A stretch of DNA of 64,000 nucleotides, from the NCBI GenBank assembly GCA_018896025.1, contig JAHIND010000010.1:1-64000 (forward strand), written 5' to 3'. Under the pieces are notes generated by a model. The model had not been told where the DNA came from and did no database searches. It saw nothing but the letters and a program-made list of their open reading frames with translations. A program made the translations under genes and the position numbers. Positions 24,385 to 32,945 of the stretch are shown here, piece after piece (position 1 is the stretch's first letter; each line of letters begins with the position of its first letter). This DNA is from Pseudomonadota bacterium (GTDB lineage Bacteria; Desulfobacterota; Desulfarculia; Desulfarculales; Desulfarculaceae).

Positions 24385-25512
24385 ATGATCGAAATGTTCG
24401 AGGAGTGGTACAAGTCCCGCCACGAATACGCCAAGGAGTGGAAGGACAAAACCGGCGGGAAAGTCATGGGATTCTTCTGCACCTATGTGCCCGAGGAAAT
24501 TCTCTTGGCCGCCAACGTGTTGCCGGTGCGCATCCTGGGCTCCCACGAGCCCCAGAACGTCACCGAGCCCCACATTTTCGGCATGTACTGCCCCTTCTGC
24601 CGCGACTGTCTGGCCCAGGGGCTGCTGGGGCGCTACGACTATCTGGACGGCATGATGATCGCCCAGAGCTGCCTGCACATCCGCCAGGCCTTCACGTCCT
24701 GGAAAAAGCACATGCCCCCGGAGTTCACCTATTACCTGCCCATGCCTCACCAGGTGCAGAGTCCCCGCTCCATCCCCTTCCTGCGCTCGGAGCTGGAGAC
24801 CTTCAAGACCGCCGTTGAGCAGTGGGTGGGCAAGGAAATCACCGATGCGGACCTGGACCGAGGCATCGAGTTGATGAACGCCTCCCGCCAGGCCATGCGC
24901 GATCTCTACGACACCCGCAAGACCGCCAACCCGCCCATGACCGGCCTGGAGGCCATGTACGCGGCGGTGAGCAATCAGTGGATCGACAAGGCCGAGCACA
25001 CCGCGGTGGTTCGCGACGTAATCCAAAAGGAATTGCCGGGCCGCAACCTGGGCCTGGAGGGCAAGACCCGCCTGATGATCCTGGGCTCCGAGGACGACGA
25101 CACCGCCTTCGTGAACATGGTGGAGGGCTGCGGCTCGGTCATCGTCACCGACGACCACTGCACCGGCAGCCGCTATTTCTGGAACCAGGTGGAGCCCGAG
25201 GAAGACCGTCTGCTGGCCATCGCCAAGCGCTACATCACCCGCCCCGCCTGCCCCACCAAGGACTGGCCTCAGCGCACCCGGCTGGACCATGTGCGCATGC
25301 TGGCCAAGCAGTGGGACGTGGCCGGGGCCATCATCATCCAGCAAAAGTTCTGCGATCCCCACGAGCTGGACATCCCCGAGCAGCGCAAGAGCCTGGACGG
25401 CATCGGCGTGCCCACCCTGTTCCTGGAGCTGGATGTCACCGTGCCGGTGGGCCAGTTCAAGATCCGCGTCGAGGCCTTCCTGGAAATGCTGGCCGAAGAC
25501 GATCTGTTCTAG
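24385..25512 (+). CDS. bzdN: Benzoyl-CoA reductase class I, gamma-type subunit (BcrC/BzdN-like)
   Basis: The 375-residue protein belongs to the HgdB/BcrB/BcrC family. Cysteines typical of the cluster-binding subunit are present (GMYCPFCRDCLAQGLLG, IIIQQKFCDPHE), and the ends of both Rossmann-like domains are recognisable. With the next gene it forms the dimer that holds the substrate and iron-sulfur clusters and reduces an aromatic acyl-CoA. Start ATG 24385 with TAGGAGG 7 nt upstream. Alternatives within the family are 3-methylbenzoyl-CoA reductase or a 2-hydroxyacyl-CoA dehydratase, but the order with four subunits and ferredoxin favours a benzoyl-CoA-type reductase. Confidence 0.85.
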   Translation: MIEMFEEWYKSRHEYAKEWKDKTGGKVMGFFCTYVPEEILLAANVLPVRILGSHEPQNVTEPHIFGMYCPFCRDCLAQGLLGRYDYLDGMMIAQSCLHIRQAFTSWKKHMPPEFTYYLPMPHQVQSPRSIPFLRSELETFKTAVEQWVGKEITDADLDRGIELMNASRQAMRDLYDTRKTANPPMTGLEAMYAAVSNQWIDKAEHTAVVRDVIQKELPGRNLGLEGKTRLMILGSEDDDTAFVNMVEGCGSVIVTDDHCTGSRYFWNQVEPEEDRLLAIAKRYITRPACPTKDWPQRTRLDHVRMLAKQWDVAGAIIIQQKFCDPHELDIPEQRKSLDGIGVPTLFLELDVTVPVGQFKIRVEAFLEMLAEDDLF

Positions 25513-25548
25513 GAACAATCCATCTCTGCGTATTGGGAGGTTTTGAAA

Positions 25549-26856
25549 ATGGCCAAATACCCCACGGAAACCCTGCTGTCTTGGAGCAAGGCCAAGGAGA
25601 TCAGGGAGACCTATTACAAAAACTACGCCGCCGCCCACGACAAGGGCGGCATCCGCTGGGTGGGCGGCGCCTGGACCTTCGACGCGGTGCCCGCCGGGTT
25701 GGGCGGCGACGTCTACTCCCTGACCAGCGAGCCCTACGGCGCTTCCTGCGCCTTTAACAAGGACTTTTCCACCCGGGCCATGGAGGCGGCCGAGACCGCC
25801 GGTTACGCCCGGGACCTGTGCGCCTACATGCGCAACTACTGGGGCTCCATCCTCATGAACGAGTACGCCTTTGGCGGCCCCTTCCCCAAGCCGGACTTCA
25901 TCTGGCAGGACCACATCTGCTGCTCCCACGCCAAGTGGTATCAGGTGGTCAGCGAGCTGGAGGGCGGCATCCCCATGTTCTGCGTGGACGTGGCGGTGGG
26001 CCCGGCGGAGCCCTTCGGGACGCTCACCGAGGCCAAGATCGACTACGTGGCCGGGCAGATTCTGGACGGCATCGAGTGGCTGGAAAAGACCACGGGCCGC
26101 ACCTACGATGACGAGCTGTTCATCGAGGCCTGCTGGAACGACTTCCGCAGCACCTCCAAATGGGCCCAGGTCTGCGAGCTGAACAAAGCGGTGCCCGCGC
26201 CCCTGGACGAGAAGACCATGTACTCCCTGTACGTGCTGGCCACCCTGCAAAAGTCCTGGGGCGTGGTGGCCGACTACTACGACGAGCTCTATGACGAAGT
26301 CAAGGACCGGGTGGAGCGGGGCATCGCCGCGGTGCCCAACGAGCAGGCCCGGGTAATGAGCGACACCCAGCCGCCCTGGAGCGCCCTGAAGCTGTTCCGC
26401 TATTTGGAGCAGTACGGCGTGGTCTCGGTGGGAAGCCTCTACACCTTCGGGCTGGAGGGCATGTGGGACTTCGACCCCGCCAGCGGCGACCTGGTCCCCC
26501 GTCCCATGCCCTCGAAAAAACCGACCACCCGCGAGGAAGCCGCCCGGGAATTGGTGCGCTGGCATTTGCACAAGCCCGAATACCAGCACTTCTACGACTG
26601 CGACTACAAGAGCCAAATGATGATCGCCATGTGCAAGAACTATGGCCTCAGCGGGGTGATGCTGCACTACAACCGCGGCTGCGAGGGCCTGAGCCTGGGC
26701 ATCGCCGAAAACCGCCTGGCCATTCAGGAAACCGGCTATCCGGTGATGACCTTTGAAGGCAACATGGGCGACGAGCGCGAGTTCGACCTGGGCCGCACCA
26801 TGCAGAGGGTGGACGCCTTCATGGAAACCCTGGGAGTCAAGAAGGTGGCGGCCTAG
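25549..26856 (+). CDS. bzdO: Benzoyl-CoA reductase class I, beta-type subunit (BcrB/BzdO-like)
   Basis: The 435-residue protein has the length of Thauera BcrB. It has conserved cysteine regions ([31 protein letters not shown]) and the motif [12 protein letters not shown] near the C-terminus. It is the partner of the preceding subunit. ATG 25549 is chosen over TTG 25543 because GGGAGG lies 10 nt upstream of the former. It lies 36 bp after bzdN. Confidence 0.85.
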   Translation: MAKYPTETLLSWSKAKEIRETYYKNYAAAHDKGGIRWVGGAWTFDAVPAGLGGDVYSLTSEPYGASCAFNKDFSTRAMEAAETAGYARDLCAYMRNYWGSILMNEYAFGGPFPKPDFIWQDHICCSHAKWYQVVSELEGGIPMFCVDVAVGPAEPFGTLTEAKIDYVAGQILDGIEWLEKTTGRTYDDELFIEACWNDFRSTSKWAQVCELNKAVPAPLDEKTMYSLYVLATLQKSWGVVADYYDELYDEVKDRVERGIAAVPNEQARVMSDTQPPWSALKLFRYLEQYGVVSVGSLYTFGLEGMWDFDPASGDLVPRPMPSKKPTTREEAARELVRWHLHKPEYQHFYDCDYKSQMMIAMCKNYGLSGVMLHYNRGCEGLSLGIAENRLAIQETGYPVMTFEGNMGDEREFDLGRTMQRVDAFMETLGVKKVAA

Positions 26857-26882
26857 GGCCGGACCTTCGGGAGGACAAACCA

Positions 26883-27671
26883 ATGTATACCGCTGGAATC
26901 GACGTCGGAGCCAAGACGGTCAAGATCGTGGTTACCCAAGACGGCAAGATCGTGGACCGCCAGATAGTATCCGCCGGGCAGGACGCCCAGGCGGCCATCG
27001 AACAGGCCTGGCAGAGCCTGGACACCCCCATTGCCGACATCGGCCTTATCGTGGCCACCGGCTCTGGCCGCAAGAGCACCAAAAGGGCCAATGGCTACGT
27101 AACCGAGGTGGCCGCCGCCTCCAAGGGGGCCATCAAGACCGACCCCGAGATACGCACGGTCGTCGACGTGGGGGCCGAAGAGGGCCGGGCCATCCGCATC
27201 GACCAAAACGGCAAGGTGGTGGACTTCGCCATCAACGAGAAATGCGCCGCCGGAGCCGGGGCCTTCACCGAGGCCATGGCCCGGGCCCTGGAGGTGGATC
27301 TGCCCACCCTGGCCGCCATGAGCCTGAAATCCACGGGCAACGTGGCCATGAACGCCCAGTGCGCCGTGTTCGCCGAGAGCGAGCTGGTCACCCTGGTGCA
27401 TTCCAACACTCCCAAGGAGGACATGGCCAAGGCCATCCACGACGCCATCAGCGACCGCATCGTGTCCATGGTGCGCCGGGTGGGCATGGCCGAAAAGGTG
27501 ATGCTCATCGGCGGCGTGGCCCTGAACGACGGCTTCGTGGCCTCCTTGGCCAACGACCTGGAGACCTCGGTGATCGTGCCCCAAGACCCCCAGCTGGTGT
27601 CCGCCTACGGGGCCGCCATCCTGGGCGAGGAAGGCAACTACGCCGAGTCCCTGTCCGAAACCATGGAATAG
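26883..27671 (+). CDS. bzdP: Benzoyl-CoA reductase activase subunit, BcrA/BadG family (BzdP-like)
   Basis: The 262-residue protein is an ASKHA ATPase of the BcrA/BadF/BzdP/HgdC family. It starts TAGIDVGAKTVKIVV, has DVGAEEGRAIRID, and carries the two cysteines that ligand the shared 4Fe-4S cluster: NEKCAAGAGAF and MNAQCAVFAESE. GGVALNDG is the second phosphate-binding loop. It uses ATP hydrolysis to push electrons to the catalytic dimer. The DVGAEEG replaces the usual DxGGQD, an unusual feature seen in one of the two activase subunits of class I reductases. Confidence 0.82.
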   Translation: MYTAGIDVGAKTVKIVVTQDGKIVDRQIVSAGQDAQAAIEQAWQSLDTPIADIGLIVATGSGRKSTKRANGYVTEVAAASKGAIKTDPEIRTVVDVGAEEGRAIRIDQNGKVVDFAINEKCAAGAGAFTEAMARALEVDLPTLAAMSLKSTGNVAMNAQCAVFAESELVTLVHSNTPKEDMAKAIHDAISDRIVSMVRRVGMAEKVMLIGGVALNDGFVASLANDLETSVIVPQDPQLVSAYGAAILGEEGNYAESLSETME

Positions 27672-27697
27672 CTGGCTTCCCCACGGGAGGATGAAAA

Positions 27698-28570
27698 ATG
27701 GCTGAAGAATATTGGAGATGGACTGAGTCCCGCTGGACCAATCCCGACATCGACTGGAAAAAGGGAGACATCATCACCGGCGGAGTGGACGTGGGCTCGG
27801 TGAGTTCCCAGGCGGTGGTGTTCGTGGACGGCGAGCTTTACTGCTACGGCAACACCCGCACCGGCTCCAACAGCCCCGACAGCGCCCACAAGGCCATGGG
27901 GCTGGCCATGGAAGACACCGGCATGAGCCTCACGGACCTGCAATACACCGTGGGCACCGGCTATGGCCGGGTCAACGTGCCCTTCGGCACCCGGGCCATC
28001 ACCGAGATCGCCTGCCACGCCAGAGGGGCCAACTTCATGTACGGCCCCACGGTGAAGACGGTGCTGGACATGGGCGGCCAGGACTGCAAGGCCATCCACT
28101 GCGACCCGCGCGGCAAGGTGACCAACTTTTTGATGAACGACAAGTGCGCCGCCGGCACCGGCCGGGGCATGGAGGTCTTCGCCGACCTGTTGCAGGTGCC
28201 CATCACCCAGATCGGCGAGCTGAGCCTCCAGGTGGAAAAGGAGCCGCCCCCGGTGTCCAGCACCTGCGTGGTGTTCGCCAAGAGCGAGGCCTCCTCCCTG
28301 CTGCGCGAGGGCTGGCCCAAGGAGAAGGTCATCGCCGCCTACTGCTCGGCCATGGCTCACCGGGTGGTCACCCTGCTGGAGCGCATCGGGGTGGAGGAAG
28401 ACTTCGCCATCACCGGCGGCATCGCCAAAAACGTGGGCGTGGTGGGGCGCATCGAAAAGGAGCTGGGCATCACCGCATTGAAGCCCAAGATTGACACCCA
28501 GATAGCCGGCGCGGTGGGCGCGGCCCTGTTCGGCGACGCCCTGGTCAAGAAAGAGCGCAAGAAGGGCTAG
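27698..28570 (+). CDS. bzdQ: Benzoyl-CoA reductase activase subunit, BcrA/BadG family (BzdQ-like)
   Basis: The 290-residue second ASKHA subunit has an extra ~25-residue N-terminus (MAEEYWRWTESRW). It has GGVDVGSVSSQAVV, LDMGGQDCKAI, cluster cysteines in NDKCAAGTGRGMEVFA and SSTCVVFAKSE, and GGIAKNVGVV. With the preceding subunit it forms the heterodimeric electron activator. The spacing of 26 bp and GGGAGG ribosome-binding site continue the operon pattern. Confidence 0.83.
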   Translation: MAEEYWRWTESRWTNPDIDWKKGDIITGGVDVGSVSSQAVVFVDGELYCYGNTRTGSNSPDSAHKAMGLAMEDTGMSLTDLQYTVGTGYGRVNVPFGTRAITEIACHARGANFMYGPTVKTVLDMGGQDCKAIHCDPRGKVTNFLMNDKCAAGTGRGMEVFADLLQVPITQIGELSLQVEKEPPPVSSTCVVFAKSEASSLLREGWPKEKVIAAYCSAMAHRVVTLLERIGVEEDFAITGGIAKNVGVVGRIEKELGITALKPKIDTQIAGAVGAALFGDALVKKERKKG

Positions 28571-28576
28571 GAAACC

Positions 28577-28867
28577 ATGATCGCCAACTACGGCTATAAG
28601 GACGGCAGCGGCGATTACTTCATCGCCATCGACACCGACAGATGCGACGGCTGCGGCGCTTGCGTGCCGATGTGCCCCAGCTCGGTGTTTATGGTGATGG
28701 ACGAGGACCCCAACGACCCAATGCGCGAGGAGCCGGTGGCGGTGGTGGCCGACGATCAACGCAAGAAGATCAAGTACGCCTGCGCCCAGTGCAAACCGGG
28801 CGGCGACCGGCCGCCCCTGCCCTGCGTGGCGGCTTGTCCGGTGGATGCCATCACCCACTCCTGGTAG
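28577..28867 (+). CDS. Ferredoxin, 2x[4Fe-4S] type (BzdM-like)
   Basis: The 96-residue ferredoxin has CDGCGACVPMCPSSV near residue 21 and a second set (CAQC ... CVAACPVDAI) separated by an insertion (CKPGGDRPPLP). It starts 6 bp after bzdQ. Its place right after the activase genes matches bzdM in the Azoarcus-type bzdNOPQM order. It is the likely electron donor to the activase. Confidence 0.8.
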   Translation: MIANYGYKDGSGDYFIAIDTDRCDGCGACVPMCPSSVFMVMDEDPNDPMREEPVAVVADDQRKKIKYACAQCKPGGDRPPLPCVAACPVDAITHSW

Positions 28868-28974
28868 GCCGCGCCCAAGTTGAAGCTCCACGGGGGGGCG
28901 GCCTGGTCCAAAGGCCGTCCCCCTTTTTACCTCGCACCTACGCGCCGGGGCCGCGCCGCCCCCTGGGAGGAGCC

Positions 28975-31488
28975 ATGAGCCCGATCAATATCAGCATCGA
29001 CGGACAGCCGGTGGAGGCCCAGGAGAACGACACCATTCTGCAGGCCGCCCGCCGGGCCGGAATCTACATCCCCACCATCTGCAACCATCCCGACCTCCCG
29101 CCGGGCAAAAGCAAGAAACCGGCCCCGGCGGTGTGGCAGGGCGGCGTCAAAATCGAAAACGCCAAGGACGATGAGCTGGGCGGCTGCGGCCTGTGCGTGG
29201 TGGAGCTGACCGGCCAGGCAGAGCCCCAGCCCGCCTGCGTCACCCCGGTGGCCGAGGGCATGGAGATCACCACCAGCAGCGAGGCCCTGAACAAGCTGCG
29301 CAAGCAAAAGCTCATACCCATCCTGGCTCGCCACCCCCACGCCTGCCTGGCCTGCGCCCAGGCGGCGGGCTGCTCGCGCACCCAGTGTTCCTCCAACGTG
29401 GCCGAGGCCGAGCGCTGCTGCGAGCAGTTCGGCAATTGTGAGCTGCAAAAAGTGGTCAACTACCTGGGCATCCACCAGGACACCCCCCGCTGGATCCCCG
29501 GCGACCGGCCCAAGCTCCTGGACGACCCCCTGTACAAGCGCGACTACAACCTGTGCATCGGCTGCACCCGCTGCGTGCGGGCCTGCGAGGACCTGCGCGG
29601 GGTGGGGGCCTTGGGCTTCGTTTTCGACGAGCATGGCTTGGTGCAGGTGGGCACCCTGGCCCAGGGCCTGGGCGAGAGCGGTTGCCGCTTTTGCACCGCC
29701 TGCGTGGAGGTGTGCCCCACCGGGGCCATCCTGGACCACAAGCTGCCCAGCGGGGACAAGGCCAAGGCCCTAGTGCCCTGCCGCAGCGCCTGCCCGGCGG
29801 AAATCGACGTGCCCGATTATCTCCGGCTCATCGCCGCCGGGCAGCCGGACCAGGCCCTGGCGGTGATCCGCCAGCGGGTGCCCCTGCCCGGCGTGCTGGG
29901 CCGAGTGTGCATCCATCCCTGCGAAGACAACTGCCGCCGAGGCTCGCTCAACGATCCCATCAGCATCTGTTTGCTCAAGCGCTACGCCGCCGACCAGGGC
30001 GGCGCGGCCTGGAAACAGCGCCTGGAGCGGCTTCCCGCCACGGGCAAAAAGGTGGCAGTGGTGGGCGCGGGACCGGCCGGTCTCAGCGCCGCCTTTTACT
30101 TGGCCTGCAAGGGCCACGCGGTCACCATCCTGGAGGCCGAGGAGCATCCCGGCGGCATGCTGCGCTACGGCATTCCCGCCTACCGCCTGCCGGTGGAGGT
30201 GCTCGAGGCCGAGATAGGCGACATCGCCGCCCTGGGGGTGGATATCAAGACCAACGCCAAGGTGGACTCCCTGGAGGAGCTGACCACCCAAGGCGACGAC
30301 GCCCTGTTCCTTTCAATGGGAGCCCAGCTATCGCGGCGTTTGGAAATAGAAGGCGCTGAGCTGCCTTCGGTGCTGTGGGGCCTGGACTTTTTAAAGGCCA
30401 TCCGCCGGGGCGAGAACCCCCGCGTGGGGCCCAAGGTGGTGGTGGTGGGCGGCGGCAACGTGGCCATTGACGTGGCCCTGTCTGCCGTGCGCCAGGGAGC
30501 CCAGGAGGTGGACCTGGTCTGCCTGGAAAAGCGCGAGGAGATGCCCGCCCACTCTTGGGAGGTGGCCCAGGCCGAGGACGAAGGCGTGCGGGTGCGCAAC
30601 TCCTGGGGGCCCATCAGGGTGGCCCCGGACGGAGCAATCACCTTCCGCCGCTGCACTGCCGTCTTTGACCAGCAGGGCCGCTTCAACCCCAGCTACGACG
30701 ACGCCGAGGCCATGGAACTGCCCACGGACCAGGTGATCCTGGCCATCGGCCAGGCCACGGACCTGGGTCTTCTGGGCGCGGGCGGCGGGGTCGGAGTGGC
30801 CCGTGGGCTCATAGCGGCGGACCCCGACACCCTGGCCACGGGCATGGCCGGGGTGTTCGCCGGGGGCGACGCGGTGGTCATGCCCGGCGCGGTGATCCAC
30901 GCCATCGCCGCCGGGCGCAGGGCGGCCCGGAGCATGGATGAATACCTGGGCGGCGACGGGGACATCGACTTCAGCCTGGGCCGGCATGAGCCCCCCAGCC
31001 CTTGCCTGGGCCGGGTGGAGGGCTTCGCCTGGCAACCAAGGGTGGCTCCGGCTGAGCTGGCCCCGGAGCAGCGCTCCCAGGGCTACGACGAAATATGCCT
31101 GGGCTTCAGCCCCGAGCAGGCCATGGCCGAGGCCGGGCGCTGCTTGCAGTGCCAGCTAAGGCTGATGATCGGCCAGGTGCCCGGCCCGCCGGAGCATTTG
31201 TTGCCTTTCAGCGCGGAAGCAGTGGACGAGGTGCCGGAAAGCGAGGGCGTGTTCATCCTCTTTGACCAAGAGAAAAACATCCTGGTCATCCAGGGAACCA
31301 TGAACCTGCGCGAGGATCTGGCCGAGCGCCTGGAGGGCGGCTCCAGCGCGGCCTATTTCGAATACGAACCAGACCCCATGTACTCCAAGGCCGAGAGTGA
31401 GCGCATCCAGGCCTATCTCCAGCGGCACGGCTCCATGCCGCCGGGCGACGGCTCCGGCGGCGGGGACGACCTGGACGATCTGTTCTAG
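28975..31488 (+). CDS. Multi-domain iron-sulfur flavoprotein oxidoreductase (BzdV/NfnB/GltD-like)
   Basis: 837 residues from ATG 28975 (GGGAGGAG upstream). In order: a 2Fe-2S domain (C36, C71, C74, C88), with 35 residues between the first two cysteines where a classical plant-type domain has about 11; a NuoG-type His-Cys box (H120, C124, C127, C133); a 2x[4Fe-4S] ferredoxin (C194-C204, C237-C247); GltD N-terminal cluster cysteines (C269, C273, C312, C316, C320); FAD loop GAGPAG (364-369); NADPH loop GGGNVA (492-497). Residues ~725-837 form an extra domain ending DDLDDLF. It probably transfers electrons between NAD(P)H and the ferredoxin that feeds the reductase. Bifurcation is conceivable but cannot be inferred from motifs alone. 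Confidence 0.8.
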   Translation: MSPINISIDGQPVEAQENDTILQAARRAGIYIPTICNHPDLPPGKSKKPAPAVWQGGVKIENAKDDELGGCGLCVVELTGQAEPQPACVTPVAEGMEITTSSEALNKLRKQKLIPILARHPHACLACAQAAGCSRTQCSSNVAEAERCCEQFGNCELQKVVNYLGIHQDTPRWIPGDRPKLLDDPLYKRDYNLCIGCTRCVRACEDLRGVGALGFVFDEHGLVQVGTLAQGLGESGCRFCTACVEVCPTGAILDHKLPSGDKAKALVPCRSACPAEIDVPDYLRLIAAGQPDQALAVIRQRVPLPGVLGRVCIHPCEDNCRRGSLNDPISICLLKRYAADQGGAAWKQRLERLPATGKKVAVVGAGPAGLSAAFYLACKGHAVTILEAEEHPGGMLRYGIPAYRLPVEVLEAEIGDIAALGVDIKTNAKVDSLEELTTQGDDALFLSMGAQLSRRLEIEGAELPSVLWGLDFLKAIRRGENPRVGPKVVVVGGGNVAIDVALSAVRQGAQEVDLVCLEKREEMPAHSWEVAQAEDEGVRVRNSWGPIRVAPDGAITFRRCTAVFDQQGRFNPSYDDAEAMELPTDQVILAIGQATDLGLLGAGGGVGVARGLIAADPDTLATGMAGVFAGGDAVVMPGAVIHAIAAGRRAARSMDEYLGGDGDIDFSLGRHEPPSPCLGRVEGFAWQPRVAPAELAPEQRSQGYDEICLGFSPEQAMAEAGRCLQCQLRLMIGQVPGPPEHLLPFSAEAVDEVPESEGVFILFDQEKNILVIQGTMNLREDLAERLEGGSSAAYFEYEPDPMYSKAESERIQAYLQRHGSMPPGDGSGGGDDLDDLF

Positions 31489-31580
31489 ACGCCCCTTGGG
31501 GGCGGGACTATATTTGCAACAAGCCGCCGAGGCTCCCCTTGCCCGCGCGAGGGCGGGCCCGGCGGCCCAGGAGGCTTCCC

Positions 31581-31847
31581 GTGACTTGCTCATCCCAGAG
31601 AGAGGCCCAGCTTTTGGCAAAGGGCTGGGTCAAACAATTCATGGCCGACGAGCCCCGCCTCAGCGAGATGGTGGAGGAGTACATCGCCCTGGGCTTCCAG
31701 GTGCGCCTGGAACCGGTGGACCCCGCCGCCTGCGCAAGTGGCTCGGGCTGCACCGCCTGCTTTGAAATGCCCGAGGTGGCGGCCAAGTTCAAGATAATCT
31801 TCACCCGCCCAGGACCGGATAAGCCCGGAAAAGACGAGGGGTTCTAA
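31581..31847 (+). CDS. Small hypothetical protein of the reductase operon
   Basis: The 88-residue protein starts at GTG 31581 with AGGAGG 6 nt upstream. A helical N-terminus (REAQLLAKGWVKQFM) is followed by FQVRLEPVDP and a cysteine pair, GSGCTACFEMP. It ends in a charged tail. It is the last gene of the bzd-like operon, 92 bp after the flavoprotein. I do not recognise the family; the Cys pair could bind metal. Confidence 0.6.
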   Translation: MTCSSQREAQLLAKGWVKQFMADEPRLSEMVEEYIALGFQVRLEPVDPAACASGSGCTACFEMPEVAAKFKIIFTRPGPDKPGKDEGF

Positions 31848-31895
31848 AGCCCAGGCCACGGTTGTTTCCTGGCCCTTGGCGGGCTATGATTCCTC

Positions 31896-32726
31896 ATGCT
31901 CCACCGCAAACTCATAACCCCTGCCGCCCTCATGCTTTGGCTGTTGGCCTGGCTGGCCGCCGCCCCGGCTTTGGCGCAGGAGGCCCTGTTGCCCGCCTGG
32001 CAGACCCTGGGCCCCAAGCTGGAGTTCGCGCTGTGGGAAAACCTGGTCCCCTCCCGCAGCGGCAGCTCCTTGGTGGCCCTCTTGCGGGTGGACCCCAGCC
32101 GCTACAGCTTCAAGGTGCTGGCCGCCCCCAAGGGCGAGGAAGGCTACACCGCCGGGCAGTGGCTGGAGCAGAGCGGGGCCCTGGCCGTGTTCAACGCCGG
32201 GCTCTACACTCCCGAGGGACGCCACCTGGGCTATCTGCTGCAAAACGGCAAGGAGCTTAGTCCCCTGCTGCCCCAACAGGACGGCCTGTTCCTGGCCGGG
32301 CCTCGGGAGCGGGAGCTGCCCGCCGTGCGCATCCTGGATCTGCGCTACACCCCCTTCGACCCCCGCCTGAACCCCTACAGGCAGGCGGCCCAGTCCCTGA
32401 TGCTCCTGGACCGCTTCGGCATGATTAGGGTGCGCCGCTCGCCCAAGGTGGCCAACCGCACCGCCCTGGCCATTGATGAAAAGGGACGCATCCTGGTGGT
32501 GGTCACCGAGGGGGGGCACACCCTCTGGGAGCTGGCCCAGGCGCTCAAAAACAGCGGCCTGGCTCTCAGGGAGGTCATGACCATGGACGGCGGGGCCGAG
32601 TCCCAGCTGGCCGTGGCGGTGGGGGAGTTCACCTACGAGCATTACGGCCGGACAAGCCCGGCCCCGGACCTGCCCTGGACCCGCCAGGCCCTGCCCGCGG
32701 TGCTGGCCGTCTTCAATAAAAAATAG
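31896..32726 (+). CDS. Exported phosphodiester glycosidase family protein (NAGPA/DUF2233)
   Basis: The 276-residue protein has a signal peptide (hydrophobic residues 9-26, ending AAPALAQ). It shows the family pattern ALAVFNAGLYTPEGRHLGYL, RTALAIDEKGRILVVVTEG and MTMDGGAESQLAV. Members hydrolyse glycosidic phosphodiester bonds or act on cell-surface polymers. It is probably periplasmic or extracellular. It converges on ftsZ across repeat element G. Confidence 0.78.
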   Translation: MLHRKLITPAALMLWLLAWLAAAPALAQEALLPAWQTLGPKLEFALWENLVPSRSGSSLVALLRVDPSRYSFKVLAAPKGEEGYTAGQWLEQSGALAVFNAGLYTPEGRHLGYLLQNGKELSPLLPQQDGLFLAGPRERELPAVRILDLRYTPFDPRLNPYRQAAQSLMLLDRFGMIRVRRSPKVANRTALAIDEKGRILVVVTEGGHTLWELAQALKNSGLALREVMTMDGGAESQLAVAVGEFTYEHYGRTSPAPDLPWTRQALPAVLAVFNKK

Positions 32727-32736
32727 ATAAAAGCCA

Positions 32737-32945
32737 GCCCAGACATTTCATGAAGGTTGTGGCGTTGATCAACAACGCCTTCGCATCTATGAGCTCTTCA
32801 TGAAAAAACTTGCACGCCGTCAAGGCAAGGTGGGGGCCGCCGGGACCGAGGGTGCGGCCCCGGCGGCCGTGGGCATGGTGTCCCGGCCCGGGCACGCGCC
32901 GTCAGCGCGGCCACTGGGCCGGAGGTTGGGCTTATCTAAGAACGC
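32737..32945. repeat. Structured repeat element G (left part, degenerate)
   Basis: From 32737 the sequence GCCCAGACATTTCATGAAGG aligns base by base for ~90 bp with the left arm of element D at 54478 (shared TTTCATGA, AACAACG, ATGAAAAAA blocks). It contains a perfect GGCGTTG/CAACGCC hairpin (32761-32779). Further right, the core is replaced by a different palindrome (GGCCGCCGGG / CCCCGGCGGCC around 32836-32871). No matching right end is visible. Confidence 0.6.
32803..32829 (-). terminator. Probable terminator of the dcw operon
   Basis: On the minus strand, CTTGC (32829-32825) pairs with GCAAG (32813-32809) and a run of six Ts (32808-32803) follows, about 115 nt beyond the ftsZ stop. A stronger GC hairpin lies between. 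The terminator is made of element G sequence. Confidence 0.55.

Noticed and set aside
24370..26883. A very long open frame on the minus strand opposite the reductase genes (and similar long antisense frames opposite many other genes)
   Set aside because: In GC-rich DNA the codon bias of real genes leaves antisense frames open. The translations are low-complexity (rich in H, G, A, Q, V), have no motifs or ribosome-binding sites, and lie opposite clearly conserved proteins.
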